Positions 21,140 to 33,235 are shown, numbered from the stretch's first letter. The stretch is 64,000 nt of DNA from Azolla caroliniana (GCA_043228905.1 JBHGNT010000011.1:4588001-4652000), one strand, 5' to 3'. Notes: generated by a model from the sequence alone, not told the origin. A program made the numbers and translations.

Positions 21140-24100
21140 ATGGACGAATCGTTTGGCGGCATGTTCAAGCTTACCGGCTCCAACTATTCAGTGTGGAAGT
21201 CGAAGATGAGGGACATGCTCGTGGTTAAAGACCTCTGGCTGCCGGTTCAGTTCGGGGACAAGAGACCGGACAAAATCGACGCCGCGATATGGGAGGTGAT
21301 GCACATGAAGACAACGGCGTACATACGGTGCTTCATCGACATGAGCCTGTACAACAACTTCAATGAAGAGAGTAAGGCTCATGAGCTCTGGGAGAAGATC
21401 GGCACAATGTTCCAGAACAAAAATGCTGTCAATCACGCGTCGGTATTCCGGAAGCTTGTAAGACTCCGGTACCAAGATGGCCACAGCATGGCGGAGCATA
21501 TGAATGCCTTCCAGGGGCTGATTCACCAGGCAACGTCATTGGAAGTACCTCTTGCCGATGAGGTCCTCGCGCTACTCCTGCTCGGTTCCCTCCCGGATAG
21601 CTGGGAGACGTTAGTTGTCACTTTGGGCAACGCCGGGCCGGAAGGAAAACGGCTATCCCTAGCAAGAGTAAAGTCGAGCTTGCTAGATGAGGAGGCTCGT
21701 CGGAAAGACAAAGATACGAGCTCCGACTCCAAAGCGCTCCTTACCGAATCGGAATGCGGAAGACATAGAAACCGTAGTCCCCAGAACCGGGAGAAGTCGG
21801 GGACACGATCAAAGTCAAGGGGGAGGCCTACTTGCTTCTATTGCGGCAAGCCGGGACACTTCCAAAAGAACTATCGGCATTTCCGTAAAGACAAGGAAAC
21901 CGACGGTACCGATTCGAAGCAAACCCCGAACCGGAACAGTACAGACCGGAACGGTAAAGACCGGAGGGGTCCGGACCGGAAGGGAACGACGGCAATTGCG
22001 GCAAGTGAAGAGGAGTTGATGCTCATCACCGAGGAGAGTGAGATAAACCATGCCGGCGATGAGATGACCTGGGTGGTAGACTCTGGAGCGTCGTTCCACC
22101 TTACCCCGGACCGGAAATGCTTCTCATCCTACTCAGCCGGTGATCACGGCTGTGTCCGGATGGGGAATGAAGGAACATGCCGAATTGTCGGCATAGGAAA
22201 CGTGTGGCTGACAACACCAACCGGATGCAAATTGGTGTTGAAAGATGTACGACACGTTCCGGAAGTTCGTCTGAACCTGATATCAGCCGGTCGGCTAGAT
22301 GATGAAGGCTACACGGGTAGCATCCAGAACGGTGTCATGAAGTTCAGCAAAGGGAGCCTGATTGTGGCTCGGGCCCGGAAGGTAAACACACTGTACCTGA
22401 TGAATACCCGGTTATGTCCGGAAGAAGTCAACGTGGCTTCCGACATTGCCGGTGAGCTGTGGCACAAGAGGCTATGTCACATGAGTGAGAAGGGGATGAA
22501 GAGGCTTGCAGACGACAACCTCATCCCAGTGAAGAACGTGCATTTAGAGAAGTGCACTGATTGTCTGGCCGGTAAACAGAACCGGACCTCCTTCCGACCA
22601 AGGCCACCGATGAGACGTAATGCACCACTGGAGCTGGTGCATACGGATGTGTGTCAAGTAGACATGAAGTCACATGCCGGAGCGCAGTACTTCGTGACGT
22701 TCATAGATGACCACAGCCGGAAGCTATGGGCCACACCGCTGAAGACGAAGGATCAGGTGTTATCCGTCTTCAAAGAGCTCCACGCGAGAGTGGAAAGAGA
22801 AACCGGCCGGAAGCTGAAGGCGGTTCGAGCAGATAACGGAGGTGAGTACCGGGGGCAGTTTGAGGAGTACTGCCGCTCGAAGGGAATCCGGCTCGAATTT
22901 ACCGTGCCGAAGACGCCGGAGCTAAACGGACTGGCCGAGAGGATGAACCGGACCATAATGGAGAGGGTCCGGAGTATGCTAGCGCATGCAAAACTACCCA
23001 AGAAGTTTTGGGCTGAGGCACTGTCGACGGCGACATATGTGATAAACAGATCACCCTCAGTACCCCTGGACGGAGATACACCACAGAGAGTATGGACCGG
23101 TAAGGAAGTGTCCTACTGGCATCTGAGGGTGTTCGGGTGTCTCGCGTACGTGCATGTAGCAAAGGACCGGAGAGGAAAGCTAGATCCAAAGACCCGACCA
23201 TGCATATTCCTCGGTTACGGTGACGACGAGTTCGGCTACCGAGTGTGGGACCCGGTCGACAAGAAGGTATTCCGGAGTCGAGATATTATCTTCATGGAGG
23301 ACAAGACGCTCGCCGACTGGGAGTCGGAGAAGAAGATAGTGAACTCCGAGTCGACCGGTAAGGATAGACTCTACAATGAGCAGACCCAACCGGCAAGAGA
23401 CCGGTTAGCACTCGAGGAACCAGCCGGTTACGGTGAGGATACCGAACCGGCTGAAGAAGAAGTAGAGGAAGCTGAGACCGGAACCGGTCAAGACCCCGAA
23501 TCGGATTCGGATGAAGAGCAAATGGAGGAACCGATTACCGAAGCCCGAAGACGTAGATATCCTCTTAGAGAGAGAAGGGCGCCCCGGAGATTTCCGGATG
23601 CAGAGCATGTCTTGCTAACCGATGAGGGGGAGCCGGAAAGCTTCGAAGAAGCGAAGGAAGACACCCACAGCCGAAAATGGTTAAGTGCCATGCAGGATGA
23701 GATGGATTCCCTGCATGAGAACCATACGTACGAATTGGTGGAGCTGCCGAAAGGAAAGCGGGGACTCCGAAACAAGTGGGTATTCAAGTTGAAACCGGGA
23801 GATGCCGGCAACCCCCCGAGATACAAAGCCAGGATCGTGGTGAAGGGGTTCCAGCAGAAGAAGGGCGTTGACTTCGACGAAATATTCGCCCCGGTAGTAA
23901 AGATGACCTCCATCCGGACGGTGCTGAGTATAGCAGCAAGCATGGATCTCGAGGTAGAGTAGCTGGACGTGAAGACGACATTCCTTCACGGCGACCTCGA
24001 AGAGGAGATCTACATGCAGCAACCGGAAGGATTTGTGGGGAAAGGGAAGGAGCACCTGGTATGCCGGTTGAAGAAGAGCCTGTACGGACTGAAGCAGGCT

Positions 24101-25201
24101 CCCCGGCAATGGTATCGGAAGTTCGACTCCTTCATGACCGATCAAGGGTACCACAAGACGCAGGCCGATCACTTCGTGTTTGTGAAGAAGTTCGAAGGAG
24201 GGGACTTCCTGATACTCCTCCTGTACGTGGATGACATGTTGATCGTCGGACGAGACCAAGGCAAAATACAGATGCTGAAGAAGGCTCTCAACTGGACCTT
24301 CTCAATGAAAGACCTGGGTCCGGCAAGACAGATGTTGGGGATGCACATCATTCGGGACCGGTCAGTGAAGCAACTATGGCTGTCACAGGAGAAGTATGTG
24401 ACAAAGGTGCTTCACCGGTTCAACATGTCAGATGCAAAACCGGTCGGATCGACACTACCGGCTAACTGCAAGTTGTCCGGCAAGTAAAGCCCGAAGACAA
24501 AAGGAGAGAAGGCAGATATGATGAAGATTCCATATGCCTCTGCCGTCGGGAGCTTGATGTACGCCATGGTTTGTACCCGACCGGACATTGGATACGCAGT
24601 CGGAGTGGTGAGCTGGTTCATGAGTAATCCCGGCAAGGAGCATTGGAATGCGGTCAAGTGGATACTCCGGTATTTGAAGGGCACTTCAAATATGTGTCTC
24701 CGATTCGGCACCGGAAAACCTCAACTGGACGGTTTCACCGATTCGGACATGTCGGCTGATGTGGATACCAACCGGTCTACATCCGGGTATGTGATGACAT
24801 ATGCAGGGGGAGCTGTCTCATGGTAGTCGAGGCTGCAGAAGACGGTTGCATTGTCAACCACAGAGGCGGAGTACATGGCGGCTGTAGAAGCCGGCAAGGA
24901 AATATTATGGATGAAGGACTTCATCGGAGAGCTCGGTATCCGGCAAGAGGAATACCGACTCTACTGCGACAGTCAAAGTGCCATCCACCTTGCTAAAAAT
25001 GCGGCCTACCATTCCCGGACGAAGCATATCCAGCGAAGGTATCACTGGATCCGGGAAAGGGTAGATGACCAGGAGTTCGCACTGACGAAGATCCACACGG
25101 CCGAGAACGGGTCAGATATGCTGACCAAAGTGCTGACACCCGACAAGCTGGACGCATGCCGGAAGAGGATCGGACTGAGAAGACACCCCATGCCGGAGTG
25201 A
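21140..25201 (+). pseudogene. CopC1 gag-pol polyprotein with three stop codons
   Basis: One frame of 1354 codons from ATG 21140 encodes a full Copia polyprotein. Gag comes first (GSNYSVWKSKMRDM). A knuckle CFYCGKPGHFQKNY at residues 232-245 has Tyr where the last Cys is expected. Then come protease VVDSGASFHLT, pre-integrase LWHKRLCHMSEKGMKRL, integrase core (VHTDVC, RADNGGEYRG, ELNGLAERMNRT), an acidic linker, RT (LLYVDDMLIVG) and RNase H (LSTTEAEYMAA, YCDSQSAIHLAKN). Stops are TAG 23960, TAA 24485 and TAG 24824. Each replaces a Gln codon of CopB and fits a single C-to-T change. There is no frameshift. The knuckle substitution is shared with CopC2. Confidence 0.95.
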
Positions 25202-25211
25202 AGGGGGAGTT
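25200..25211 (+). other. CopC1 polypurine tract
   Basis: GAAGGGGGAGTT directly before the 3' LTR, the site for plus-strand priming. Confidence 0.85.
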
Positions 25212-25848
25212 TGTTGGGAAACAGGTCCCTCCGGATGGGAAGAACAGTGCCGACGAACAAACTCGGCCAAGGCCGATAGGCCGAGGCAGAACCGGTATGA
25301 ACCGGATGAGGAGTACCCGACTGCGGAGAGTCGGATGGTGCAGGCCCGGTATGAACCGGATGAGGAGTACCCGACTGCGGAGAGTCGGATGGAGCCCATC
25401 GAGGCTACATTTGTAAATAGCCGAAAAGTCATATTAGTATAAATATGATTTAGGGCAAACTTTTAGCTTGGGTGAACTGTTGTCATTCTTGTTGTTATTC
25501 TTTCTTGTTGGTGCAAGAAGAAATCAGAGCGCGTAACTGTATAGAGAGACTGAGAGAGAGAGAGAGACACGAGGTCGTTGCCTCTGTTGTAACCGCCGCC
25601 TGTGGCGAAGACCTGAGAGCACGAGGTCGTTGCCTCGGTGATCTCACTGTTGTATATTTCTGCATAGTGACAGTTTGCAGCTTGTGGGCTGCCATGGTTT
25701 TTTCCCCTAGTTTGGGGTTTTCCACGTATACCTCCTGTGTACCATTTCTCCTCTTTTGTGTCGCGTTTTTCATTACCTGTTTTCTGTGTATGTAAATACG
25801 CTCGGTTGTGGCCAAGCGTCGGACATAAGGAACGTCGAGTTCCCAACA
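25212..25848 (+). repeat. CopC1 3' LTR
   Basis: 637 bp, nearly identical to the 5' LTR, with a longer GAGAGA tract near 25555. Confidence 0.97.
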
Positions 25849-26760
25849 CGATATGGCAAGCACTCACAGACTGTGAGATCACATTGACCATGGATAACCT
25901 TTTACGATTGGTTCCACAATTCCGATAGGTGGTAGAGAATCGTATACGGGGTACCGACGGACTAGAAATCTCGGCCGATTTCACAGAACCCAGTACCGGC
26001 CTAGCAGTGGTAGACCACCATAACCCGGCCATCAAAATGGTATGTCAGGGCCAAGAAATAACGGGATGCATTGTGGATGGTGGTTCCGGCGTAAATGTCA
26101 TCAGTAAAACCACTTGTGCTAGGTTGGGCATTACAGACTGGGAAGCATGCCCATTCTGGCTCCAAATGGAAGACACGCGCTCTGTCAGATCTTTAGGTTT
26201 AATTCGGAAGCTAAGGATCATAGTTGATGACCATCATTTTGAGATTTCTAAGGTCGTCCTCACGCTAGATGCCCCAGGAGCATACCGAATTTTGTTAGGC
26301 AGACCATGGTTACGGTATGCTAATATCAAACAGAACTGGTAGCATAATTGCATCAGCTTGAGATGCGGGCGAAGCACGGTCTGCATCCTGACGCAGGAAA
26401 CATCCGCACCGACCAAAGCTATAATGCCACTATATGTGGAAGAAATTAATATGTTGGAAGGTCTAGAGGATACAGAGCTGGAAGCGTACCTCGACGGAAA
26501 CCCGCAGATAATACCATTATTTGAAATGGACGTCCTCGAGGCCGCTAGTGAGTACGCCCCAACAAGTACACCCTAAGAAGAGGAATATGAACCGGATCCC
26601 GAGTCTATGATGGAGCTAAGCAAAGCACGAGAAACATTCAAGAAGGAAATGGAAATCTCGCGAAGGGTTACCGCGTCCGCATTGGAGGTTCATCGGGAGT
26701 TAGCAAAAGTGAGGTTGGGTGCCATAGATATGGCAATCAAAAATAAAAATGTTTGGAAAT
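25849..26760 (+). pseudogene. GypD1 end of gag, UAG, protease and pol N-terminus
   Basis: After the CGATA duplication the gag frame ends at TAG 25926-25928 (LLRLVPQFR before it). It continues in the same frame into a retropepsin: IVDGGSGVNVIS around 26070-26105, GLIRKLRIIVDDHHFEIS and RILLGRPWLRYANIKQNW. Stops at 26340, 26574 and 26759 follow. The segment LSKARETFKKEMEISRRV (26614-26667) aligns with GypD2 pol just upstream of its RT. After about 26700 the RT that should follow is absent. Confidence 0.85.
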
Positions 26761-28100
26761 AGGTAAAAGTGAGCCAGGAACAATTGAACAAGGCAGAGGA
26801 GTGCATCGCGCAACTAGAGAACAATGCGGCCAGTACGGGACCCCCTCCGGCCCCTGCCCCGCACGACATGGAAGTTTAGACGCTAAGGGAATAAGTGGAG
26901 GCCCAACCAGCACTCACGGAAAAGGCAAAAAGGGCTACGAAGCTAGCCGAAATGGAGATTGACTGCCTCAGATCAGAGTTGTGCCAATCATCTGACATAG
27001 AAGTAGACATCAGGGTGAAAGGACGCAAGGCGGTCAAAACACTTCAAGAAAACCACATGGCCGAACAAAGGATGAGAAGGAAAAGTTGTAGGAGGAAGCA
27101 AGTAAAAAGGACGCTGTCAGTACAACGTTACAAGAATTACCACAAAAGAAGGCAATGTAGTATGAAGAGTAGCTCACAAATGAGCATGAACAAACCCACC
27201 AAGTTGAAATACGCCTAAATAATGAAATGGGCTGGCTCGAGGAACTGCACTTGAAGGAGTCCTTGATCTCGGCACAAATGAAGACCCACTATGAAGGGGT
27301 GACGATAGCCAACAAAAGGAAAATTGAGAATCTGAAGAAGGCTCTGGAGGAGTCTCAAGCCCGTTTCCAAATATAGATGGACCGGATTCCCATACTCCAC
27401 CAAAAGAAGTAGGAATGGTTTATGGCGCAGCTACAAGCAACCTTGGACAAAGGCTAGGCCGGATGGTCAAAACAAACGGCCGAACTCCACACCTACTAAC
27501 CGGATTGGGAAAATTAGCGCAAAGAAGATAAAGGCTTCTATAAGCTAAATGAAGAGAGCCTCGTTGCGGTATGAGAAGACCTAACGTAGGACTATCACAC
27601 GTTAGCTGACCGACACACACAGGAGATAGCACAATTGCTGGAAGATTTCGGCGAAAGTCAGGAAGATATCTTCCACCAGTTGTGCGCGATCGGAAGTGAG
27701 CATCAAAAGGCAGAGGAAGTGAAAAGGGTGGAGACTATTACCGTACAGGACAGCAACTCCACGGAGCAAAACAATCCTCCAACTAATCCTAATGATGCTG
27801 CCGAGGTAACAGCCATGCCGGAGGCCCCCTCGCAGGAAACAAGCCCGGAAGAGTCACGCCCAAATGTTTGTCCACGCCCAACGACAGAGCTGCCAAGAAA
27901 CGTCGTTTCCTCGCCAACAGACGCAGTACCAGCCGAGCCCATCATGGAGATGGTGTGAGAAGAGGACCATGTGGAAAACGATGCACCGGCAGAGTAAAAC
28001 ATCGGCAAGCTCACTCAAGTCACGCCAACGGACGATAACGCGCAATCGGAGTCAAACACTCTCGACATTTTGGATGATGACTTAGGAAAGGGTGGGTCCG
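26761..28100 (+). pseudogene. GypD1 coiled-coil region (ORF3 relic)
   Basis: In several frames, broken by stops, the sequence encodes charged heptad-like text: QLNKAEECIAQLENN, KAKRATKLAEMEIDCLRSEL, ANKRKIENLKKALEESQARF and HTQEIAQLLEDFGESQEDI. An acidic, proline-rich tail at 27710-27958 ends in TAG/TGA-rich sequence before the LTR. The position between pol and the 3' LTR and the coiled-coil character match GypD2 ORF3. No catalytic motif is seen. Confidence 0.6.
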
Positions 28101-28102
28101 AC

Positions 28103-28577
28103 GTGCCACGACACTGTCCCACAAGCGTGCTAGGTGTTGTCATGTAAATAACGCATGGGAAAGAAATGTATTATTATACTAAGAGTGTTAAGTAACGCGT
28201 GCAACAGTTCACGCAGGAAGCGTAACCGACTAAGCCTTGTGTATATAAAGGGTAGAAGAACAGTCTAATAGCTAGCGCCTTTTTGAGCATACTCGCTAAT
28301 AGAGTTTTGTCTTCTCTGATATTGTATGTCTTTTCTATTCCCTGTTATCTCTTTGTGACTGCATAAGCGTAACCATATAGGGTAAGTATGTGGTGCATAG
28401 TTACACATTTGAGGAGCTCGGTTGAAGCCGTCTCCCATTCACTCCCTTAGTAAATACGCTCTAACAATATAAGTCACTACGTCCAGCGGGCAATGTGTAT
28501 CCCTATCCCTTGAACCACGATCACCTTGATACCTACCCCGAAGGACTGAGGGTAGGCCGTGTTCCTAACCGGCAACA
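28103..28577 (+). repeat. GypD1 3' LTR
   Basis: The end GGCAACA at 28577 matches the 5' remnant. A TATATAAAGGG box lies at 28242. The start is uncertain: TGCCACG at 28103 after a purine tract (AGGAAAGGGTGGG, 28084-28096), or TGTTGTCATG at 28135. Confidence 0.7.
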
Positions 28578-29245
28578 ATTGGCAGTCTAATGTATGTTAT
28601 GGTCTGCACAAGACTAGACAGAGCTTTTGTTGTGGGAATAGTAAGACGATACATGAGTAATCTAGGACGAGAACACTAGGCAGTGGTGAAATGGATACTC
28701 AAGTATTTAAAAGGCACCTCGAGTGTGTGTCTTAAGTATGGTGTCAGAAAACCCATGCTTGAAGGGTTTACCAACTCTGACATGTTGGGGGATGTAGACT
28801 CAAGATGATCCATGTTAGGGTACGTGATGACCTATGCAGGGGGAGCAGTCTTGTGGCAGTCACAACTGCAGAAGTTTGTCGCTTTGTCGACCACAAAGGT
28901 AGAGTAAATGACAACGGTAGAGGCCGACAAGGAGCTGATTTGGATGAGAAACTTTCTCAGCGAGTTGGGAATGAAGCAAAGGGATTTCTTGGTTCTTTGT
29001 GATAGGCAGAGTGCCATACATGTAGCCATGAATGCTTCATACCAATCCCGAACCAAGCACATACAGAGAAGGTATCACTGGTTACGGGAGAAAGTCGAAG
29101 AAGGAGAGTTTACCATCGTGAAGATCCATACTAACGACAATGGATCCGACATGCTGACAAAAAACCTACTGATGGACCGACTTAGAGTCTGTCGACAGAG
29201 GACAAGAATAACGGACTCCTCCCCCATAGGAGTGAAGGAGGAGTT
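28578..29245 (+). pseudogene. CopJ: Copia RT end and RNase H
   Basis: The fragment begins at IGSLMYVMVCT, the conserved end of Copia RT. It runs through KWILKYLKGTSSVCLKYG, YVMTYAGGAVLWQSQLQ, a decayed active region (STTKVE-stop, expected STTEAEY), RQSAIHVAMN and GSDMLTKNL. A polypurine tract GGAGGAG precedes the LTR at 29246. It is the same family type as CopH by LTR. The 5' portion is missing, ending where the GypD1 LTR begins. Confidence 0.85.
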
Positions 29246-29901
29246 TGTTAGGAATATGTCCCTCCAATGGGAGGAGCCGACTGCTCGGAGAGAGCTGACA
29301 CTCGAAGACAGGGAGCAGCCGATTGATTGGATGAGAGCCGACGGTTGAGGAGTCGACTCAAAGAGAGTTGATCAAGGTCGAAGACACGACTGGCTAGTTG
29401 GACTGACCGGATGGTTGACGACCAAGCAGACTAGTCAGACCACCCTAACAGTTGACGAATGAGTCTGCTTATTACTAAGACTACTATTATTATTATTGGA
29501 TAATAATAATGGCCATGATTGTAAATAGCCCATTTTGTGTATTAGTATAAATACACCTAGGGCAAACAAAACATGTAGAGATATATGGGTGAACCTCTAT
29601 AGTTTAGGGAAAGCATGTGAAGAGAGTGTGTGGGAGCGTGAGTGAGTGAGCGGCACCATAGTTGTGCTTTAGAAACAACATACGCCAAGAGCCCTGTGAG
29701 GTTGTTTACACTCTGTGTAGAGAGTGTTGTACTTTGCTCTTGCTATTGTATATCCACTGTATAGTGAAGCTCCGCTCTCCGTGGTTTTCTCCAACTTTAC
29801 GGTTTTTCCACGTTAAATCCGTGCACACTATTTTATGTGTTTTAGAGTGGTGTATTTCAGTATATTCCTTTTCTTGTGGATTGATGATTTACTTCTCAAC
29901 A
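29246..29901 (+). repeat. CopJ 3' LTR
   Basis: 656 bp from TGTTAGGAATATGTCCC to ACTTCTCAACA. Its start matches the CopH LTR (complement of 37431). Core promoter boxes are at 29546-29567 and the U5-side hairpin at 29780-29812. Confidence 0.8.
29546..29567 (+). promoter_or_regulatory. CopJ LTR core promoter
   Basis: TATAAATA followed after four bases by TAGGGCAAAC; TTGTAAATAGCCC lies about 27 bases upstream of the TATA box. Confidence 0.65.
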
Positions 29902-31430
29902 CAAATTACACTACGACACCACCTCATAGTGGAGAGAGTGAAGACTTCGGGTCTATTTCCTATAACGTCAATGCTCCTAGAAGTCTATCTTTGTCTGGAG
30001 CTTCAGGTTGTAGCCAATGGCCATCAACCGGTCTAGTCCGGCTTGAGACATATGGCCTAGTCAACCATGCCATAGGTTTGAGTCCCGCGATTCAGCTATG
30101 TTCACAACCCCTTCTAGACTGATCGCCATCAATGGATACAAGTTGTTGTACCGCAACCGATTTTCCCTCGATTGATCGTCCACGACAACTCACTGAGAGT
30201 CGTTCAGTACCTGCCTTTGGCTAACATGCTGATGGAGACCAAACTCCTTTTGAGATCGGGTATATGTCAGACTTGGTGCAAGATTATCATGTTTCCGTTT
30301 GACAAATCAATTGGTAATTTGCCCATTTCAGAAATTTTGCATTCTTTCCCATTGCGAGTCAGATAGTGTCGTCGGCTCTTGCTGAATAGTTTGAAAACCA
30401 TTTGATATTTGGGGTCACGTGAAATGTGGCATCAGAGTCTAGTGGCCACGTTCGCGCATCTTGTGCGCTATAGAGGATGTCTCCGCTCGATGAATCTTCC
30501 AGGGAGGGGATTTCTCCCAATTGGGATTCAACAACATTGATTTGGTTGCCGGTTGGAGAACGGTTCGAGTTAGATCATCCTGAGCTCCACACGAATCGCC
30601 GATCATTTTCCTTCCTCTTGATTGACCACTAGTCAGAAATGTTGTGACTAGTTTTTCTGCAATGGGTGCAAAAATCACTTCGTCGGCTATTTCTCTCGAT
30701 TTCGACCGATGTCGGTGTCCCCTACTCCTCAGTCGACTTCTAGTTCTTTCGTCTTGATCTCTCAATTGACTAGATCGATAGATCAACTCGTTCGAATTGT
30801 GAGCTTTTGCCGACTCGTCCATGGTGAGCCCCATCAATTTTCATCAAATGTCCTCTGTGAGGACTTGTCTGATTGTCTCATCTAAATTTAGATTCAGACA
30901 ACTATTGGCAAAAATCATACACAACACCTTCCAACTCATTGGCAAGCTCGAAAGCAGGGCAAGGGCTTTCACTTCTTCTTCGAAGTTAATCCCTTGGGAG
31001 GAGAGTTCGACCAACACCTAATTGAAATTGTTGATGTGAGAGGTTGCCGGATCCGTCTCTCTCATCTTCATATTGAACAGTTGGTGGATCAATATGAGCT
31101 TCGATGAAGAGGCAAATGGTAACGTCTCTCTAGACCATGCTTAAGTAGAATTTCTCGGCTAGATGCAATCAGATGGTCGACCTGGCTATTTCGTCCAAGG
31201 AGCACCATTCGTTTGTTGTCATCAAGGTTGGCTTGTTGCTATATCGTATTGCCTTGATTTCACTACGGATGATCAATAACTCCTGCATCATCTCCTTCCA
31301 TAAGTCAAATTTTTTGTTGTCAAACTTTCGGATCTCTACACCTGTGGTGGATGTTGAAGCCATGTTCTATAGGAAGCAAGATTTGTTGACCTTGTCCTTT
31401 CCTTCAATCGTTTCTTCTCTTCTCAAATTT
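29902..31430 (-). pseudogene. CopI: Copia gag to pre-integrase remnant
   Basis: Minus strand. Gag starts at 31363 (IRKFDNKKFDLWKEMMQELL) and continues in broken frames (VKALALLSSLPMSW near 30960). An arginine-rich stretch follows (RSRLRSRGHRHRSKSRE, 30750-30700). A protease region with no clear active site is next. A GAG-pre-integrase segment is at 30130-29910 (LGHMSQAGLDRLMAIGY, YRKQTRS). The remainder of pol is missing because CopJ lies against it at 29901. The PBS in complement at 31460-31473 reads GTGGTATCAGAGTG. Confidence 0.8.
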
Positions 31431-31473
31431 ATGTTGTTGTTGCTGTTGAACTGCAAGTCACTCTGATACCACT

Positions 31474-31757
31474 TGTTGAGTATTGAAGTTGATGTTGTGG
31501 AATAAGATTGAAGACTTGTTAGTGTGTCTAGGAAACAACACAAGTAGTGACTAAGATAGAGATATGCTTAGAGAGTGAGAGAGAGAGATGTGCTTAAAGA
31601 AGACTACCTTACATTTATTTTCGAACATCTTTACAATGCTCAGTCTCTCCCTTATATAGTTCGCGTAACTTAGCCCTAACTGTGAGGACGTGTCCACATT
31701 GGGATACAAGTGGGTAGAGAGGGACTTTTGGCCGAGCAGACACGACAAAACACAACA
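31474..31757 (-). repeat. CopI 5' LTR
   Basis: 284 bp between TGTTGAGTATTG and AAAACACAACA on the plus strand, adjacent to the PBS of CopI. The ends form the TGTTG/CAACA inverted pair. A TATATAAGGGAG box is present in complement near 31655. The outer edge is inferred from the terminal pair only. Confidence 0.65.
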
Positions 31758-32145
31758 GAGAAGGAAGAGATGAGACGACAGATAGAAGACAAGAAGGGAG
31801 GGCCCAACGTTAGCCGCGGCTCCAAACTTATGTTACTTTCTTTGAGCTCATTCACTTATGTCACTTTCTTTGGACGAACCGAGCTCAACAACGAGAGAGA
31901 AGGGATGAGCTCTAAGCACCTAAAACCCTGAACAAGAAAAAAGAGAGGAAGACTTTTTATGAACACCCCTCTCCCTTTTATAGCCAAAGGGAAGATGTAT
32001 CATTTACATTGAATGAGGCAAATATTCCTCGCTTTTCAGACGGGAATATTTGGGCCACAAATTAAGGCCCTGATTGATTTGGGTCGATTCAGCCATGTGC
32101 TGCATTTACTCCTGTTTCCGCTCACTCACACACACACCTCACTAC
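31758..32145 (-). other. Non-coding, LTR-like sequence with TATA box
   Basis: No gene is seen. On the minus strand it has GGCTATAAAAGGGAGAGGGG (near 31985) and a downstream GGGTTTTAGG tract. This is the same kind of layout as the insert at 9990-10687: GGGGATATTT-like tract, TATAAAAGG box, then AGGGTTT tracts. It is possibly a diverged LTR of that family. Confidence 0.35.
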
Positions 32146-33235
32146 CTATTTCCATTTACACCCATGTTTTAACCGAAATACCTTTCTCGTACTTCCATCT
32201 ATGTGTGCATGTGCTGCAATAGATACCTTCATATGTGCACATGTTGCACATAACCGTTTTCCCCCTTTCCTCCGATTTTTCTCACCATTGTACATCTTCA
32301 CAACAATGCCATTGGTATGAGTCCTACAAAGTGCAGAAGTGAAGTTCATCCATTTTTGGGGTAGACCCATTGCTAGCATCATGTTCTCCAGGAATGCCTA
32401 GAGTACTCTATCGTAGGCCTTCTCAAAGTCTACCAACAAAATAGTAGGGCTCGAGACAGAACGATTTGCCAATGCCATAGCTTCCCATAGCAACAACACA
32501 TTATGAAAGATGCACCTGCTGCTAATAAGCCATGTTTGACTTTCATGAATGATGTCCGGTAGGAACCTTGCCATCCATTGAGCTAGGATTTTCTCAAGTA
32601 TCTTGTATGCCATGTTAAGGATCGGGATCGGGTGCCATTGGCGTAGCTCTACACACCACTCTGTCGCTTTGGGGATAAGATCGATCATCCCCTCAACCAA
32701 ACTGGTGGGCATCTTTCCTGAGGTCTAGATCTCCTAAATCTCGACCTCAAGAGACAAGATAATGGTTTCCTAATGAATTTCCAAGAAAACCCTTGAGAGA
32801 CCATCGAGGTTGGGGCATGCCCCTCTCCACAGTTCCCTTAGCATCTCTGAGGGTTCTGTTGGAGAAATGGGACTGTCGAACACTTCTTCCATCTCCTAGG
32901 TTACCTTGGGGTGAATGCAGGCAATCCATGTTTTGCATCAGAGGCACTGGTGTGAATAGGTCTTGATAGTAGTACACTGCCATATGCAAAATTTCATCCT
33001 TGTCCTCCGTAATTGAGTGGTCTGGTTTGTGCAACACTTGTATGCACCCACCACCACCCTTGGGAGCCCTGTTCGTAAAAGAAATGTCAGTTGACTTGGT
33101 CGTCTATATTAGCCCACCATGTTGCAACCCTTCTAAACAACATTTGCTTCTTCTCTAGCATTTGTTCCCTCACCTTTGCCCTTGCTTTTTCTAACCTTGC
33201 CCTAGACCACTTGCAGTATGGGTCTCCCCCTGTAG
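32146..33235 (-). pseudogene. LINE-K ORF2 RT part (L1 type)
   Basis: Minus strand. The endonuclease-RT linker is at 33235-32720 in decayed frames (REQMLEKKQMLFRRVATWW, then YYQDLFTPVP). The RT domain is at 32712-32260: GMIDLIPKATEWCVELRQW, NMAYKILEKILAQWM, then ILLVDFEKAYDRV and MMLAMGLPQKWM. This is the plant L1-like RT signature. The catalytic YxDD region is not present. Continuity with 37432-37665 on the far side of CopH indicates one LINE split by CopH. Confidence 0.85.

Larger units (their letters stand above)
20481..25848 (+). mobile_element. CopC1: complete young Copia element inserted in GypD1
   Basis: 5368 bp with LTRs of 629 and 637 bp and a 5-bp target duplication CGATA (20476-20480 and 25849-25853). 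The LTRs differ by about eight substitutions plus an 8-bp GA-tract expansion by eye. The polyprotein frame is continuous apart from three stop codons. Removing the element restores the GypD1 gag end. Confidence 0.97.
18676..28577 (+). mobile_element. GypD1: decayed Gypsy element lacking RT, RNase H and integrase
   Basis: A 5' LTR remnant (18676-18766), gag, protease, coiled-coil region and 3' LTR (about 28103-28577) follow in order on the plus strand. Gag and protease align with GypD2. CopC1 is inserted at the gag-protease boundary with CGATA duplications. The enzymatic core of pol is missing, so the copy could only have moved with proteins supplied elsewhere, or it lost the core after insertion. 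Confidence 0.8.
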
